From positions 124,001-188,000 of the forward strand of contig NZ_JABVED010000003.1 of assembly GCF_014323725.1 (NCBI RefSeq): DNA of 64,000 bases, written 5' to 3'. The DNA comes from Actinokineospora xionganensis. Lineage in GTDB: Bacteria; Actinomycetota; Actinomycetes; Mycobacteriales; Pseudonocardiaceae. A program made the position numbers and the translations under genes. Position 1 is the first letter of the stretch; every line of letters starts with the position of its first letter. This document shows positions 8,028 to 17,100 of this stretch, piece after piece. The notes under the pieces were generated by a model. That model searched no databases. It saw only the letters and a list, made by a program, of their open reading frames with translations, and was not told where the DNA came from.

Positions 8028-9611
8028 TCAGCCGATGTCCCGTCGACGAAATCCCGCGATTCCCAGCCCGAAGAGCACGATCGCGACAGCGGAGAGCCAC
8101 AGGAACGGCGTCGCGGTGAACTCCGCACCTGGGAGCTTGGGCACGTGGGTGAACGGGGAGACGTCAAGCACTGGCTGGCTCAGTCGCAGCGCGGGCCCGA
8201 ACAACGTGATCAACGCGAACACCCCGACCAAGGCCCACGCGGCGGTCGTCGCCTTGGGCAGGAGCCCGAACAGCAATGCGGCGACCGCTCCCGCGACCCA
8301 GACCGCCGGTAGCTGCGCGAGGGTCCCGACGAGGATGCCGCCGACCTGCCCGAGGTCGCCGACCCGCAGACCGTGCGCCAGGCCCATCGAGAGCCCGGAG
8401 AACGCGAGGAGAACCGCGGAGCCGACCACGGCGAACGCGAGATGGCTCGTCACCCACGAGATGCGGCTCACGCCGGTCGCGAGGACCGGTTCGGCGCGCT
8501 CACCGGTCTCCTCGGATCGCGCGCGCAGGGCCGCCTGGGTCGCGTACATCGCCGTGACGATCCCCAACATGCCCGCGATGGCGGCGATGAACGAGTCGAC
8601 GAGAGTCTGCGCCGCACCCATCCGCTGCATGATCTCGCGTATCTGCTCGTTGCTTCCCACGAGGTCGACGATGCCGTTGGCGATTGATCCGAACACCGCC
8701 GCCATGACCACCGCGCCGATGGTCCAGCCGAGCAGGGCGCCGCGCTGCAGCCGCCAAGCGAGCCCGAACGTGTTCGACAGCGACGCGGGCGCGTTGACCG
8801 GACCCGGTTTGCCGGGCAGCAGCCCCGCGCCGAGGTCGCGCCGGGACACCAGCCGGTAGGCGCCCGCGGCGAGCATGGCGGTCGCGAGCACCGCGAGGCC
8901 GAGGGGCCACCACTGGTCGTCGATGAACGGCTTCGCGCGCTGCGGCCACGCCAGCGGGGACAGCCAGGACAGCCAGTCGAGCGAGACGGTCGAGTCGCCG
9001 ACACCGCGGACCAGGAACGAGCCGCCGAGGATCGCGCACGCGATCCCGTTCGCGGAACGCGAGTACTCGGTGAGTTGCGCGGTCACCGCGCTGATCGCGG
9101 TGAACACCAGGCCAGCGCTGGCCACACCCAGCCCGAGCACGAACGAACCCGAGGCGCTGAGTCCCGCTCCGGTCAGCCCCAGGCCGATGGACAGGCCGAT
9201 CACCAGGTTCGCCCCGGCCGCCGTCGCGATGGCCGCGGTCAGCGCGGCGTGCCTGCCGACGACGCCGGACCCGATCAGTTCGAGCCTGCCGCTGTCCTCC
9301 TCCGCGCGGGTGTGCCGGGTGACGGTGAAGATGCCCATCAGCGCGGCGAACAACGCGAGGAACAGCCCGTAGCGCCACGCGGTGAACCCGCCCGCGGTGC
9401 TCAGGTCGTACGCGGGCCCGTAGAGCACCGCGAGCGACGGGTTCGCCCCCGCGGAGGCGTTGAGCATCGCGCGCGACGCCGCATCGGGATAGAGCTGTTC
9501 ATAGGCGGCGACCGTGGACGCCGGGGTCAGGCCGAGCAGCACGATCCAGATCGGCAGGATGATCCGGTCGCGGCGCAGCGCGAGCCGGATGAGCGTCCAG
9601 GTGCCGGTCAT
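8028..9611 (-). CDS. ABC exporter permease (ABC-2-like, 12-TM)
   Basis: A 527-residue integral membrane protein with about twelve hydrophobic segments in two similar halves, matching the large actinobacterial permeases that pair with DrrA/CcmA-type ATPases (polyketide, tetronasin or multidrug type). The start overlaps the stop of the ATPase gene by 4 bp (9608-9611), indicating translational coupling. Likely exports a hydrophobic compound. The final 30 residues form the last helix and a short basic tail ([13 protein letters not shown]). Confidence 0.87.
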   Translation of the reverse strand: MTGTWTLIRLALRRDRIILPIWIVLLGLTPASTVAAYEQLYPDAASRAMLNASAGANPSLAVLYGPAYDLSTAGGFTAWRYGLFLALFAALMGIFTVTRHTRAEEDSGRLELIGSGVVGRHAALTAAIATAAGANLVIGLSIGLGLTGAGLSASGSFVLGLGVASAGLVFTAISAVTAQLTEYSRSANGIACAILGGSFLVRGVGDSTVSLDWLSWLSPLAWPQRAKPFIDDQWWPLGLAVLATAMLAAGAYRLVSRRDLGAGLLPGKPGPVNAPASLSNTFGLAWRLQRGALLGWTIGAVVMAAVFGSIANGIVDLVGSNEQIREIMQRMGAAQTLVDSFIAAIAGMLGIVTAMYATQAALRARSEETGERAEPVLATGVSRISWVTSHLAFAVVGSAVLLAFSGLSMGLAHGLRVGDLGQVGGILVGTLAQLPAVWVAGAVAALLFGLLPKATTAAWALVGVFALITLFGPALRLSQPVLDVSPFTHVPKLPGAEFTATPFLWLSAVAIVLFGLGIAGFRRRDIG

Positions 9612-10501
9612 CGCGCCACGTCTTCCTGGTAGTGGCGCATGAACAGCTCTTCCAGTGTCGGTGGCTGGCTGGTCAATGACCGGACACCGGAGAGCGTGAG
9701 CGCGCGCAGGGCGGCGTCGAGTTCGTGGCTGTCCACATCGAACGAAACCTGGTGGTCATTGACCTTGAGGTCGTGGACACCCGCGAGAGACGCGAGCCCG
9801 TTCGGCGGTGTGGCCAGCTCGGCGGTGATCGTCGTGCGGGTCAGGTGGCGCAGCTCAGCCAGGGTGCCGGTTTCGACTGTGCGGCCCGCGCGGATGATGC
9901 TCACCCGGTCGCACAGGCTTTCCACCTCGGCGAGGATGTGGCTGGACAGCAGCACTGTGCGGCCACGGTCGCGCTCCTCGGCCACGCACTCCTGGAACAC
10001 CGACTCCATCAGCGGGTCAAGGCCTGAGGACGGCTCGTCGAGCAGCAGCAGCTCGACGTCGGAGGCCAGCGCGGCGACCAGGGCGACCTTCTGCCGGTTG
10101 CCCTTGGAGTAGGTGCGGCCCTTCTTGCGCGGATCGAGGTCGAACCGCTCGAGCAGGTCCGCGCGCCTGCGCTTGTCCAAGCCGCCGCGCAGCCTGCCCA
10201 GCAGGTCGATCACCTCGCCGCCGGAGAGGTTCGGCCACAGTGAGACGTCACCGGGCACGTAGGCCAGCCTGCGGTGCAGCTCGGTGGCGTCGGCCCACGG
10301 ATCGCCGCCGAGCAGGGACGCGCTGCCCGAGTCGGCTTTGAGCAGCCCGAGCAGCACCCGGATCGTGGTGGATTTGCCCGACCCGTTGGGGCCGAGGAAT
10401 CCGTGGACTTCCCCGGTCCGCACCGTCAGGTCGAGCCCGTCGAGCGCACGCGTCCGGCCGAAGGTCTTGACCAGGCCGGACACCGAGATTGCGGTTGTCA
10501 T
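9608..10501 (-). CDS. ABC exporter ATP-binding protein
   Basis: A 297-residue ATPase. Walker [10 protein letters not shown] is at 37-45, the signature is a YSKGNRQKV variant of LSGGQ (typical of the DrrA/CcmA exporter branch), Walker B is [13 protein letters not shown], and the switch His is in [11 protein letters not shown]. The C-terminal domain of about 70 residues is the usual DrrA-type extension. It is the first gene of the operon with the permease. The promoter lies in the 71-bp gap to the divergent MarR/GbsR-type regulator, which contains a perfect palindrome, so regulation by that protein is likely. Confidence 0.92.
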   Translation of the reverse strand: MTTAISVSGLVKTFGRTRALDGLDLTVRTGEVHGFLGPNGSGKSTTIRVLLGLLKADSGSASLLGGDPWADATELHRRLAYVPGDVSLWPNLSGGEVIDLLGRLRGGLDKRRRADLLERFDLDPRKKGRTYSKGNRQKVALVAALASDVELLLLDEPSSGLDPLMESVFQECVAEERDRGRTVLLSSHILAEVESLCDRVSIIRAGRTVETGTLAELRHLTRTTITAELATPPNGLASLAGVHDLKVNDHQVSFDVDSHELDAALRALTLSGVRSLTSQPPTLEELFMRHYQEDVAR

Positions 10502-10521
10502 GGCACAGAAGCTACTCTCAT

Positions 10522-10537
10522 TTCACAACTTTGTGAA
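10522..10537. promoter_or_regulatory. palindromic operator between ABC exporter and MarR/GbsR genes
   Basis: TTCACAACTTTGTGAA is a perfect 7-bp inverted repeat with a 2-nt centre, in the 71-bp gap between the divergent exporter operon and its putative regulator. It is the only A+T-rich patch there. Size, symmetry and place fit the operator of a dimeric winged-helix repressor such as the neighbouring gene product. Confidence 0.65.
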
Positions 10538-10572
10538 TATTCTGAAGACGAGCGACCTGAGAAGGTGAACCC

Positions 10573-11043
10573 GTGACCGATTCCAGGGATGACGATGTGG
10601 CGCGCTTCGTGGAGCGCTTCGCACTGCTGCTCTCCGAAGCCGGGATGGCACGGATGCCCGCTCGGGTGTTCACCCGGCTGCTGGCGACCGACTCCGGCCG
10701 GATGACAGCCGCCGAACTGGCCGAAGCGCTCGACGTCAGTCCCGCCGCCATCTCGGGCGCGGTGCGGTACCTCGACCAGGTCCACCTGATCCACAAAGGA
10801 CGCGAGCCGGGCGAGCGGCGCGACCACTACGCCGTCGACGACAACACCTGGCTCGAAGCGATCACCAACCGCGACAAGCTCTACGACGCCTGGAACTCCG
10901 CGCTCACCGACGGCGCCGAAGCACTCGGCACGGACTCGCGCGCGGGCAAGCGGATCGATGACACGCGGCGGTTCTTCCTGTTCCTCAAGGCCGAGACCGC
11001 CGCCATGCAGGAGAAGTGGCGCGCGCAGGAAGCGGCCCGCTGA
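10573..11043 (+). CDS. MarR/GbsR-family transcriptional regulator
   Basis: A 156-residue winged-helix regulator: helix-turn-helix MTAAELAEALDVSPAAISGAVRYL (about 38-61), wing KGREPGERRDHYAV, then a C-terminal dimerisation helix. Its length and the 'FxxLxxxxGxPRxxxRV-like' N-terminus place it with the GbsR-like branch common beside actinobacterial ABC exporters. GTG 10573 follows GAAGGTG. It is divergent from the exporter operon and shares the palindrome at 10522-10537, so it probably represses the exporter and itself. The TGATG overlap couples it to the downstream SGNH hydrolase gene. Confidence 0.87.
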   Translation: MTDSRDDDVARFVERFALLLSEAGMARMPARVFTRLLATDSGRMTAAELAEALDVSPAAISGAVRYLDQVHLIHKGREPGERRDHYAVDDNTWLEAITNRDKLYDAWNSALTDGAEALGTDSRAGKRIDDTRRFFLFLKAETAAMQEKWRAQEAAR

Positions 11044-11744
11044 TGCGCGCGACCCTTGCCGCCGCCGCACTCCTTCCGGTGCTGGCGGTCCAAGGCCTCA
11101 CACTGCGCCGCACCATTCCGCGACTGCCCGGTGCCGAAGGCCCGACGACCGGGACCGCGGGCGCGGGAGAGCCCCTGCGGCTCGCCGTTCTCGGTGAGTC
11201 GACAGCGGCGGGGGTGGGCGCGCGCACCCACGACGTGGGCCTGGCGGGCCGACTCGCGGCGGCCCTCGCCGGTCGTGGACATGCGGTGAGCTGGCAGGTC
11301 TCGGCGCGGATCGGCGCCGACGCCCACGTCACTCGAACCGAGCTCGCGCCCGCCCTGGACCCGGCCGACGTCGTGGTCGTCGTGCTCGGCGTCAACGACG
11401 TGATCGAGTTCCACACCGCCGCCCGCTGGACCCGCGACCTGCTGCGGCTGCTGATCGACCTGCGCGCCAGACACGGCCGGACCGTGCTCGCCGGTGTCCC
11501 GCCGATGGCCCGCTTCCCGGCACTGCCCCGCCCGCTGCGCTCCGTCCTGGGCCTGCGCGCCGCCGAACTCGACGCGGCCGCCGCGCGGATCGCCCGGCGG
11601 GTGCCCGGCGTCGCGCACGTTCCGCTGCCGCACGAGCTGATCGACGGCGACCTCTTCTGCGTCGACCGGTTCCACCCGTCCGAGAGCGGCTACGCCCTGT
11701 GGGCGGACGGGCTGGCCGACGCGGTCAGCGCTGCGCCGCGCTGA
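11043..11744 (+). CDS. SGNH/GDSL-family hydrolase
   Basis: A 233-residue esterase/lipase-like protein. Block I is LGESTAAGVGA (nucleophile Ser, about residue 52), block III is LGVNDV with the oxyanion Asn, and block V is DRFHPSESGY with catalytic Asp and His. An N-terminal hydrophobic segment (ATLAAAALLPVLAVQGL) suggests membrane anchoring or export. ATG 11043 overlaps the stop of the regulator gene in TGATG, so the two are coupled. The natural ester substrate is unknown. The last 20 bp overlap the convergent SRPBCC gene. Confidence 0.85.
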   Translation: MRATLAAAALLPVLAVQGLTLRRTIPRLPGAEGPTTGTAGAGEPLRLAVLGESTAAGVGARTHDVGLAGRLAAALAGRGHAVSWQVSARIGADAHVTRTELAPALDPADVVVVVLGVNDVIEFHTAARWTRDLLRLLIDLRARHGRTVLAGVPPMARFPALPRPLRSVLGLRAAELDAAAARIARRVPGVAHVPLPHELIDGDLFCVDRFHPSESGYALWADGLADAVSAAPR

Positions 11745-12177
11745 GCAGCTTGCGGCTCAACAGCTTGATGCCCTTGTTCAGACCGAATCGAAGTACCGGA
11801 CCGGTGCCCGGTACCAGCTCCGTGAAACTGGCCCGCCACACGACATCCGTGCCACCGTCTTCGCGCGGGGTCAGCGTGATCTCGCCGCGGTAATCCTTCA
11901 TCGGCGACGGCGAGCGCAGCGCGTAGACGTGGCGGCGGTCCTGCTCGTACTCCAGGGTCTCCTCGCGCACGAGCACCGGCTTGCGACCCAGCAGCCGGAC
12001 CCCGCCGACCCCGCCGGGCGCCGGGTCGCCGAGCCGCTCCATCGAGGAGTGCGCGATCACCGGCCCCGCCCACTCCGACCAGCGCGCGCCGTCGGCGACC
12101 ATGGCGAAGATCGTCGCCGCGTCGGCGCGGCTGCTCGCGGTGACCTCGACGGCGTACGTCTGTCGGTTGATGACCAT
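11725..12177 (-). CDS. SRPBCC-family protein (polyketide cyclase/dehydrase-like)
   Basis: A 150-residue START/Bet v 1-type lipid-binding fold. It has the typical opening TAYAVEVTASSRADAATIF-like strand and helix, the WSEWAG motif, and a terminal long helix (GPVLRFGLNKGIKLLSRKLL). Such proteins bind hydrophobic ligands or shield reaction intermediates; no partner enzyme is adjacent. ATG 12177 is chosen because AGGAGG lies at the right distance (GCACAGGAGGCAATTC before it). Its 3' end overlaps the convergent SGNH gene by 20 bp. Confidence 0.83.
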   Translation of the reverse strand: MVINRQTYAVEVTASSRADAATIFAMVADGARWSEWAGPVIAHSSMERLGDPAPGGVGGVRLLGRKPVLVREETLEYEQDRRHVYALRSPSPMKDYRGEITLTPREDGGTDVVWRASFTELVPGTGPVLRFGLNKGIKLLSRKLLSAAQR

Positions 12178-12221
12178 GAATTGCCTCCTGTGCGCGGGAA
12201 CCACATCGTTACATGCGCCCT

Positions 12222-12236
12222 TGTAATCTCGGGCGC
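12222..12236 (+). promoter_or_regulatory. probable -10 element for a leaderless transcript
   Basis: TGTAAT (12222-12227) lies 9 bp before the ATG of the DUF885 gene and no Shine-Dalgarno is present. The transcription start would fall at or next to the ATG, which fits the leaderless mRNAs that are frequent in actinobacteria. Confidence 0.45.
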
Positions 12237-13865
12237 ATGACCTCTGGGGAGACCGCGCTCGCGGACGAACTGCTGGACGCGCTGATGGACGCCGACCCGC
12301 TCGGCGCGAGCCTGACCGGCCTGCCGGGCTATGACGACCGGCTCTCCGACCCGTCGGAGGAAGCCGAGCAGGACCTGCGGTCCAAGGTCGCCGACATCGC
12401 GGCCCGCGCCCAGGACTCGACCGGGGTGACCGGGCAGGTCGTCGCGCAGCAGGCCCGCGCGGCGATCGACCGGATCGACTCGCGGATGATCGAGTACACG
12501 ATCTCGGACTTCTTCGTCGGCCCCGCCTCCGCGCTGCTCACCCTGTTGCCGATGATCGCGTTGCCCGACGCCGAGCGCGCCAAGTCCTACCTGACCAGGC
12601 TGCGTGCGGTGCCCGAGCACCTCGACGGGGTGACCGAACGCCACCGCGCCGGCGTCGCCGCGGGCCGTGTACCCGTGCGCAGGCTCGTCGACGCGGCCGT
12701 CGCGCACCTGGACCGCTACCTCGGCGCGCCCGACTCCGACCCGCTGCTGTCGCAGCCGTTCGATGGCGAGGAGTTCGCCGCGGAACGCGCGCGGATCGTC
12801 GCCGACCTGGTCCGGCCCGCGTTCGCCCGCTACCGCGAAGCACTCGCTGAGGAGATCGCCCCGCACGGCAGGCCCGACGACCGCCCCGGCCTGTGCGCGC
12901 TGCCCGACGGTGAGGCCGCGTACGCCGGTCTGTCGCGGGCCCACACCACCACGGACCGCACACCCGAGGACCTGCACCAGACCGGGCTGGACCTCATCGC
13001 GGCCCTGCGCGAGGAGTACGCGGAGATCGGTGAGCGCGTGTTCGGCGTGCGCGACCAAGCCGAGATCTTCCAGCGGATGATCACCGACCCAGACCTGCGC
13101 TGGCGCGATGGTGACGAGTTGCTCGCGCACGCGCGCGCGACCATCGAGCGGGCAGAGGCCGAGGCGCCGAAGTGGTTCGGCACCCTGCCCGGGCAGCGCT
13201 GCCAGGTGCAGCCCATCCCCGCGGCCGAGGCGCCCGGCGGGCCTGCCGCCTACTACATGCCGCCGTCGCTGGACGGTCTGCGGCCCGGGGTGTACTACGC
13301 CAACACCGATCGCGCCCACGAGCGCGACCGGTTCGTCGCCGAGGTCACCGCGTTCCACGAAGCCGTGCCGGGACACCACTTCCAGCTGACCATCGCGCAG
13401 GAGCTGACCGGCCTGCCGATGCTGCGCAAGCTCGCCGACGTCAACGCCTACACCGAGGGCTGGGGCCTCTACACCGAGCGGCTGGCCGAGGAGATGGGCC
13501 TCTACAGCGGCGACGTCGACCGCCTCGGCATGCTGTCGATGGACTCGCTGCGCGCGGCGCGATTGGTGGTGGACACCGGACTGCACGCCAAGGGCTGGAG
13601 CCGGGAGCAGGCGCTGTCCTACATGCGCGAGAACACCCCGCTGTCCGCGCTCGAGATCGGCAACGAGGTCAACCGGTACATCGCGTACCCGGGTCAGGCG
13701 TTGTCCTACATGGTCGGCAGGCTCGAGATCCTGCGTATCCGCGCGGCGGCCAAAGACCGGCTGGGCGAGGCGTTCGACATCCGTCGGTTCCACGACCTGG
13801 TCCTAGGCGGCGGACCACTGCCGCTGTCGGTGCTCGCGGAGGTCGTCGACCGCTGGGAGGGCTAG
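12237..13865 (+). CDS. DUF885 family protein, putative zinc carboxypeptidase-like
   Basis: A 542-residue DUF885 protein. The gluzincin-like motif [10 protein letters not shown] (about 378-387) and the downstream [12 protein letters not shown] with a candidate Glu ligand make a zinc metallopeptidase likely; characterised relatives are few. No signal peptide, so it is cytoplasmic. The start ATG 12237 is supported by a -10-like TGTAAT nine bases upstream. It converges on the next minus-strand gene, and the two stop codons share the same CTAG at 13862-13865. Confidence 0.85.
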   Translation: MTSGETALADELLDALMDADPLGASLTGLPGYDDRLSDPSEEAEQDLRSKVADIAARAQDSTGVTGQVVAQQARAAIDRIDSRMIEYTISDFFVGPASALLTLLPMIALPDAERAKSYLTRLRAVPEHLDGVTERHRAGVAAGRVPVRRLVDAAVAHLDRYLGAPDSDPLLSQPFDGEEFAAERARIVADLVRPAFARYREALAEEIAPHGRPDDRPGLCALPDGEAAYAGLSRAHTTTDRTPEDLHQTGLDLIAALREEYAEIGERVFGVRDQAEIFQRMITDPDLRWRDGDELLAHARATIERAEAEAPKWFGTLPGQRCQVQPIPAAEAPGGPAAYYMPPSLDGLRPGVYYANTDRAHERDRFVAEVTAFHEAVPGHHFQLTIAQELTGLPMLRKLADVNAYTEGWGLYTERLAEEMGLYSGDVDRLGMLSMDSLRAARLVVDTGLHAKGWSREQALSYMRENTPLSALEIGNEVNRYIAYPGQALSYMVGRLEILRIRAAAKDRLGEAFDIRRFHDLVLGGGPLPLSVLAEVVDRWEG

Positions 13866-14599
13866 TTCCGGCGGACGCTGTCGACAATCTTTCGGATGGT
13901 CGCGCCGGGCAGGGTCTCCGTGCTGCCCGGCCCGCGCGTCAGGTCGTTGGTGATCACCAGCAGGGCGGCGCCACGGTCGCCCAGTCTCGTCGCGAGGACC
14001 GTCACCTCGGCTTCCTTCGGCAGGCACGCCGGGTCGGCCTTCGGGCTGATCTTCGCCGTCACCACCACGGCGGGCTTGTCGTCGACCAGCGTCGACTGGC
14101 CGGCGGGCGAGTCGACCCGGGCGCCCGGGTAGTAGGTCTCGGCGAACGCCTTGGCGAAGGTAGCGGCCGTCGACTCCGGGTCCAGGGGCTTGCTCGACTT
14201 GCTCTGCGCCGCCGCCCCCATCACGCGCGCCCGGGTCCGTCGGGCGCCGGCGCAGTCGTAGGCCCCGTACTCGGCGGCGCCGGTGAAGCTGACGCCGAGG
14301 ACGTCGACGGTTTCGTTCGAGGCCATCCAGTCCGTCGGAACCGCATAGGTGAGTCGGGCCGGGGTGTTCACGATGGAACTGGTCGCGGGAGGGACGCTCG
14401 TGGTGGCCGGGGCAGGGGTCGGCACCGCCTCGGGGGTACCGCCATTGCGGTTGATTACGCCGATGGTGATAACGGTTCCGACAATGGCGATGATCGCGAT
14501 GATGCTCAGCGTCGCGGGCAATAGCGACCTGGTCGGAGCGGGCAATTCGGTGAAAGTGGACAGTGGCGGCGAGCCGCTTCCCGTTGTGTGTTCACGCAT
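13862..14599 (-). CDS. membrane-anchored extracytoplasmic unknown (DUF8017-like)
   Basis: A 245-residue protein with a short cytoplasmic N-terminus, one membrane helix (SLLPATLSIIAIIAIVGTVI), a Pro/Thr/Ala linker (TPEAVPTPAPATTSVPPATS) and a soluble outer domain of about 150 residues beginning YAVPTDWM. The outer domain resembles an actinobacterial family of secreted/anchored unknowns with two cysteines (here YDCAG and DPACL) likely forming a disulfide. Function unknown. ATG 14599 is taken as start rather than the in-frame codon at 14626 because the protein then begins just before the basic region. Confidence 0.65.
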   Translation of the reverse strand: MREHTTGSGSPPLSTFTELPAPTRSLLPATLSIIAIIAIVGTVITIGVINRNGGTPEAVPTPAPATTSVPPATSSIVNTPARLTYAVPTDWMASNETVDVLGVSFTGAAEYGAYDCAGARRTRARVMGAAAQSKSSKPLDPESTAATFAKAFAETYYPGARVDSPAGQSTLVDDKPAVVVTAKISPKADPACLPKEAEVTVLATRLGDRGAALLVITNDLTRGPGSTETLPGATIRKIVDSVRRN

Positions 14600-14900
14600 C
14601 GGATCTTCGCTTGGCCACCCGGTCACGTGCCGACTTTAGTGCGGGCGCGACAACCCCGTATTCGTTTCGCGGCGAGGGGCTATCCACCTCGGTTTCACCC
14701 AGCGGTGGCGGGTCACCCAGTTAGGGGTCACCCCAGTGCTGGGGTGATTACAACTCTGAGTAGAGTTCGCCCCGCCAAGGGGATGATCTTACTCATTCGA
14801 GTGATGATCTATTCGCCGGACACAGCCGCGGCGGGCATTGCGCATCCACGCCGCATCCATCGTTTGCAGGATCGTCGTCGGATCTGATCAAGGAGACTCC

Positions 14901-16058
14901 ATGGGAACTCGCTTCCCGATGCGCCGCGCCGGCGCCGTGCTGGCCGTGGCCTCGGCCGCCCTGATGCTCGCCGCGGTGCCCGCCTCGGCCGCCGACCCCG
15001 TCAAGGGCAGGTGGCTGGAGAACGAGGGCACGCGAGGCGTCGGCGTGCGCGTCAGCCCCACCTGGGTGACCGAGCCCGTGCTGTCGAAGTTCCAACTGTC
15101 CGATGGCACGAAGCTCGATGTGTACTGCGTGGAGATCCATGTCCGGGCCAAGGGTGACCGCGACATGGTCGAGGTGCCCTGGGACAAGCACCCCAAGGAC
15201 ACGTTCCACAAGAACAGCGGGAAGATCAACTGGGTCCTGCACAACAGCGTCCCGCGCAAGGACCTGAAGGATCTGCAGGCGCTTCCCGGTCTCACGGACC
15301 TCGACGAGGCGGAAGCGATCGGGGCTACCCAGGCCGCGATCTGGCACTTCAGCGACGGCATCAACGTCGTCGAGTCCGACCCGACCCCGCACAAGCCGGA
15401 GGCGGCGAAAGACGTCCTCGCGCTGTACAAGCACCTGGTCGGCTCCGCCACCGACATCGCGCCCAAGCCCGCGCCGGAGCTGAAGATCAGCCCCGAGAGC
15501 GCGAAGGGCGCGGCGGGCGAACTGATCGGACCGTTCAAGGTCACGACCAACGGCCCGGTCGCCGAGATCGTGGAGTCGCTGCCCGAGGGTGTCGCGATCA
15601 CCGACAAGGACGGCAAGGAGATCGCCGCCAAGGACATCAAGGACGGCGCCGAGCTGTTCCTGAAGGTTCCGGCGGACGCGAAGGCCGGTGACGGCTCGTT
15701 CGTCCTCAAGGGCATGTCGCAGGTCGAGATCGGCAGGCTCTTCATGGTGGAGGGCTACGCGAAGGACCCAGCGCAGTCGCTGATCGTCGCCGACTCGTCG
15801 GAGCTGAAGGTCGAGGCCGCCGCCAAGGGTGACTGGAAGGCCGCGCCGGTCACCACGACCACGCCGACCACCAGCCCCGAGACGACCACCCCGGCCCCGA
15901 CGACCCCGGCGCCGACCACGACCCCCGCCCCGACCCCGCAGGGCTCCGACCTGCCGGACACCGGTGCGTCGATCCTGGTCCCCGCCCTCGTGGGCCTCGG
16001 CCTCGTCGGCGCGGGCGCGGGCGCGCTGATCTACCAGCGCCGCCGCCGCTCCGCCTGA
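14901..16058 (+). CDS. Cys-Gln thioester-forming LPXTG surface protein
   Basis: A 385-residue exported protein. A Sec signal peptide (MRRAGAVLAVASAALMLAAV, cleavage after ASA at 30) precedes a TQXA-type thioester domain with Cys76 (VYCVEI) and Gln144 (ATQAAIWHF), which can form an internal thioester that reacts covalently with host or environmental amines. A second domain (about 200-310), a Thr/Pro spacer, and the sortase signal LPDTGAS with a membrane helix and RRRRS tail follow. AAGGAG precedes ATG 14901. A strong terminator follows, so it is monocistronic. No sortase gene lies in the window. Domain assignment is from the Cys and Gln motifs; the ligand is unknown. Confidence 0.87.
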   Translation: MGTRFPMRRAGAVLAVASAALMLAAVPASAADPVKGRWLENEGTRGVGVRVSPTWVTEPVLSKFQLSDGTKLDVYCVEIHVRAKGDRDMVEVPWDKHPKDTFHKNSGKINWVLHNSVPRKDLKDLQALPGLTDLDEAEAIGATQAAIWHFSDGINVVESDPTPHKPEAAKDVLALYKHLVGSATDIAPKPAPELKISPESAKGAAGELIGPFKVTTNGPVAEIVESLPEGVAITDKDGKEIAAKDIKDGAELFLKVPADAKAGDGSFVLKGMSQVEIGRLFMVEGYAKDPAQSLIVADSSELKVEAAAKGDWKAAPVTTTTPTTSPETTTPAPTTPAPTTTPAPTPQGSDLPDTGASILVPALVGLGLVGAGAGALIYQRRRRSA

Positions 16059-16069
16059 AGTTGAGCTGA

Positions 16070-16105
16070 GTGAGGCCCCGCCGGACCAGTCCGGCGGGGC
16101 CTCAC
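16070..16105 (+). terminator. strong hairpin terminator
   Basis: Perfect 16-bp stem, GTGAGGCCCCGCCGGA (16070-16085) with its complement at 16090-16105, loop CCAG. It lies 12 nt after the stop of the thioester protein gene. Confidence 0.88.
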
Positions 16106-16246
16106 CCATGTGCGCGCCGGGTCGCGAACTGCGCCGAAATGAGTAAGTTGAGCCACGCGGAGCAGCTTCCGCAGTGGGATGGCAAGACTTGGTTGGGTAC
16201 CCTGCACGGGTGCGCGCCCGAGTCGGGGAGTGCGTGAGGAGCACTG

Positions 16247-16465
16247 ATGGGTATCGACTTCAACGAGCTCAAGAACAAGGCCGCTGGTCTTGTCGAGGAG
16301 CACGGGGACAAGATCGAGCAGGGTGTCGAGAAGGCGGGCGAGTTCGCCAAGAGCAAGTTCACCGGCCACGACGAGAAGATCGACGGTGTCGTGAACAAGG
16401 TTCAGGACATGATCCCGGACAAGCCCGGCGCCACCCCTGAAGCCCCCGAGGGCAACCAGGCGTGA
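16247..16465 (+). CDS. MT0933-like antitoxin family protein
   Basis: A 72-residue, highly charged, helical protein: MGIDFNELKNKAAGLVEEHG, then a repeat-like amphipathic helix (KIEQGVEKAGEFAKSKFTGH), matching the MT0933/Rv0909 antitoxin family. GTGAGGAGC precedes the ATG. In mycobacteria the antitoxin is cotranscribed with a toxin of the SRPBCC/polyketide cyclase type; here the next gene is a DUF1089-like protein behind a terminator, so the protein looks orphaned. Many such family members in actinobacteria stand alone, and a general stress role is equally possible. Confidence 0.75.
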   Translation: MGIDFNELKNKAAGLVEEHGDKIEQGVEKAGEFAKSKFTGHDEKIDGVVNKVQDMIPDKPGATPEAPEGNQA

Positions 16466-16485
16466 GCTTAGACAAGCAGCGTGAC

Positions 16486-16517
16486 GAGCGGGCCCTTCCT
16501 CAGGGAGGGGCCCGCTC
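16486..16517 (+). terminator. hairpin terminator
   Basis: Stem GAGCGGGCCC (16486-16495) with GGGCCCGCTC (16508-16517) and a 12-nt loop, 20 nt after the antitoxin-like gene. It separates that gene from the downstream one and argues against the in-frame upstream start at 16462 for the latter. Confidence 0.75.
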
Positions 16518-16539
16518 CGCTGCTGCGCGAAAACCCTCG

Positions 16540-17100
16540 ATGGTCACCTGGCAGTGCGACAGCCCGCCCCGGCTGGAGTCGGTTCGGCTGCTGGTCAGCG
16601 ATAGCAGGCTGCGCGCTTCCGGCCGGATCATCGCGGCGGCCGACGAGAGGTCGGAGGCGTTCAGCGCGTCGTTCGAGGCCTCCGTCGAAGGCGACACCGC
16701 GGGCAGGCTGCTGCTGCGGACCACGACGTCGGAGGACGAGCGCCAGATCTCGCTCAGCCGCACCGAGGACGGTGTCTGGCTGGTCGACCGCGACGGGGTG
16801 TCCCGGCGCGACGAGTTCGACGGGTCCGTGACGGTCGCCGTCGCGGGCGCGATCACGTTTCACACGCTGCCGATCCGCAGGCTGGGGCTGCACCGGGTCG
16901 CGGGCGAGGCCGAGCTCCCGGTCGTGTTCGTCGCCCTGCCGGACCTCGCGGTGAGCCTGGTCCGCGCGACCTACCGGACCGTGTCCATCACCGAGGGCGG
17001 CGCGACGATCGAGTTCACCGGCGCCGGGACCACCAGCACGCTGGTCGTCGACGCGGACGGCGTCGTCATCGATCACGCAGGCGTGGGCCGCCGGGTCTAG
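16540..17100 (+). CDS. putative glycolipid-binding protein (DUF1089-like)
   Basis: A 186-residue beta-rich protein from ATG 16540 (MVTWQCDSPPRLES). It carries the pattern of the putative glycolipid-binding family (YbcL/DUF1089-like): an N-terminal W-x-C-D strand, GRLLLRTTTSEDER, DGVWLVDRDG, then FHTLPIRRLGL and a central run ending in YRTVSITEGG. No signal peptide. Family members are poorly characterised. The frame opens upstream to 16462, but a terminator hairpin lies in that stretch. Its TAG stop is shared, as CTAG, with the stop of the convergent FN3 gene. Confidence 0.72.
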   Translation: MVTWQCDSPPRLESVRLLVSDSRLRASGRIIAAADERSEAFSASFEASVEGDTAGRLLLRTTTSEDERQISLSRTEDGVWLVDRDGVSRRDEFDGSVTVAVAGAITFHTLPIRRLGLHRVAGEAELPVVFVALPDLAVSLVRATYRTVSITEGGATIEFTGAGTTSTLVVDADGVVIDHAGVGRRV

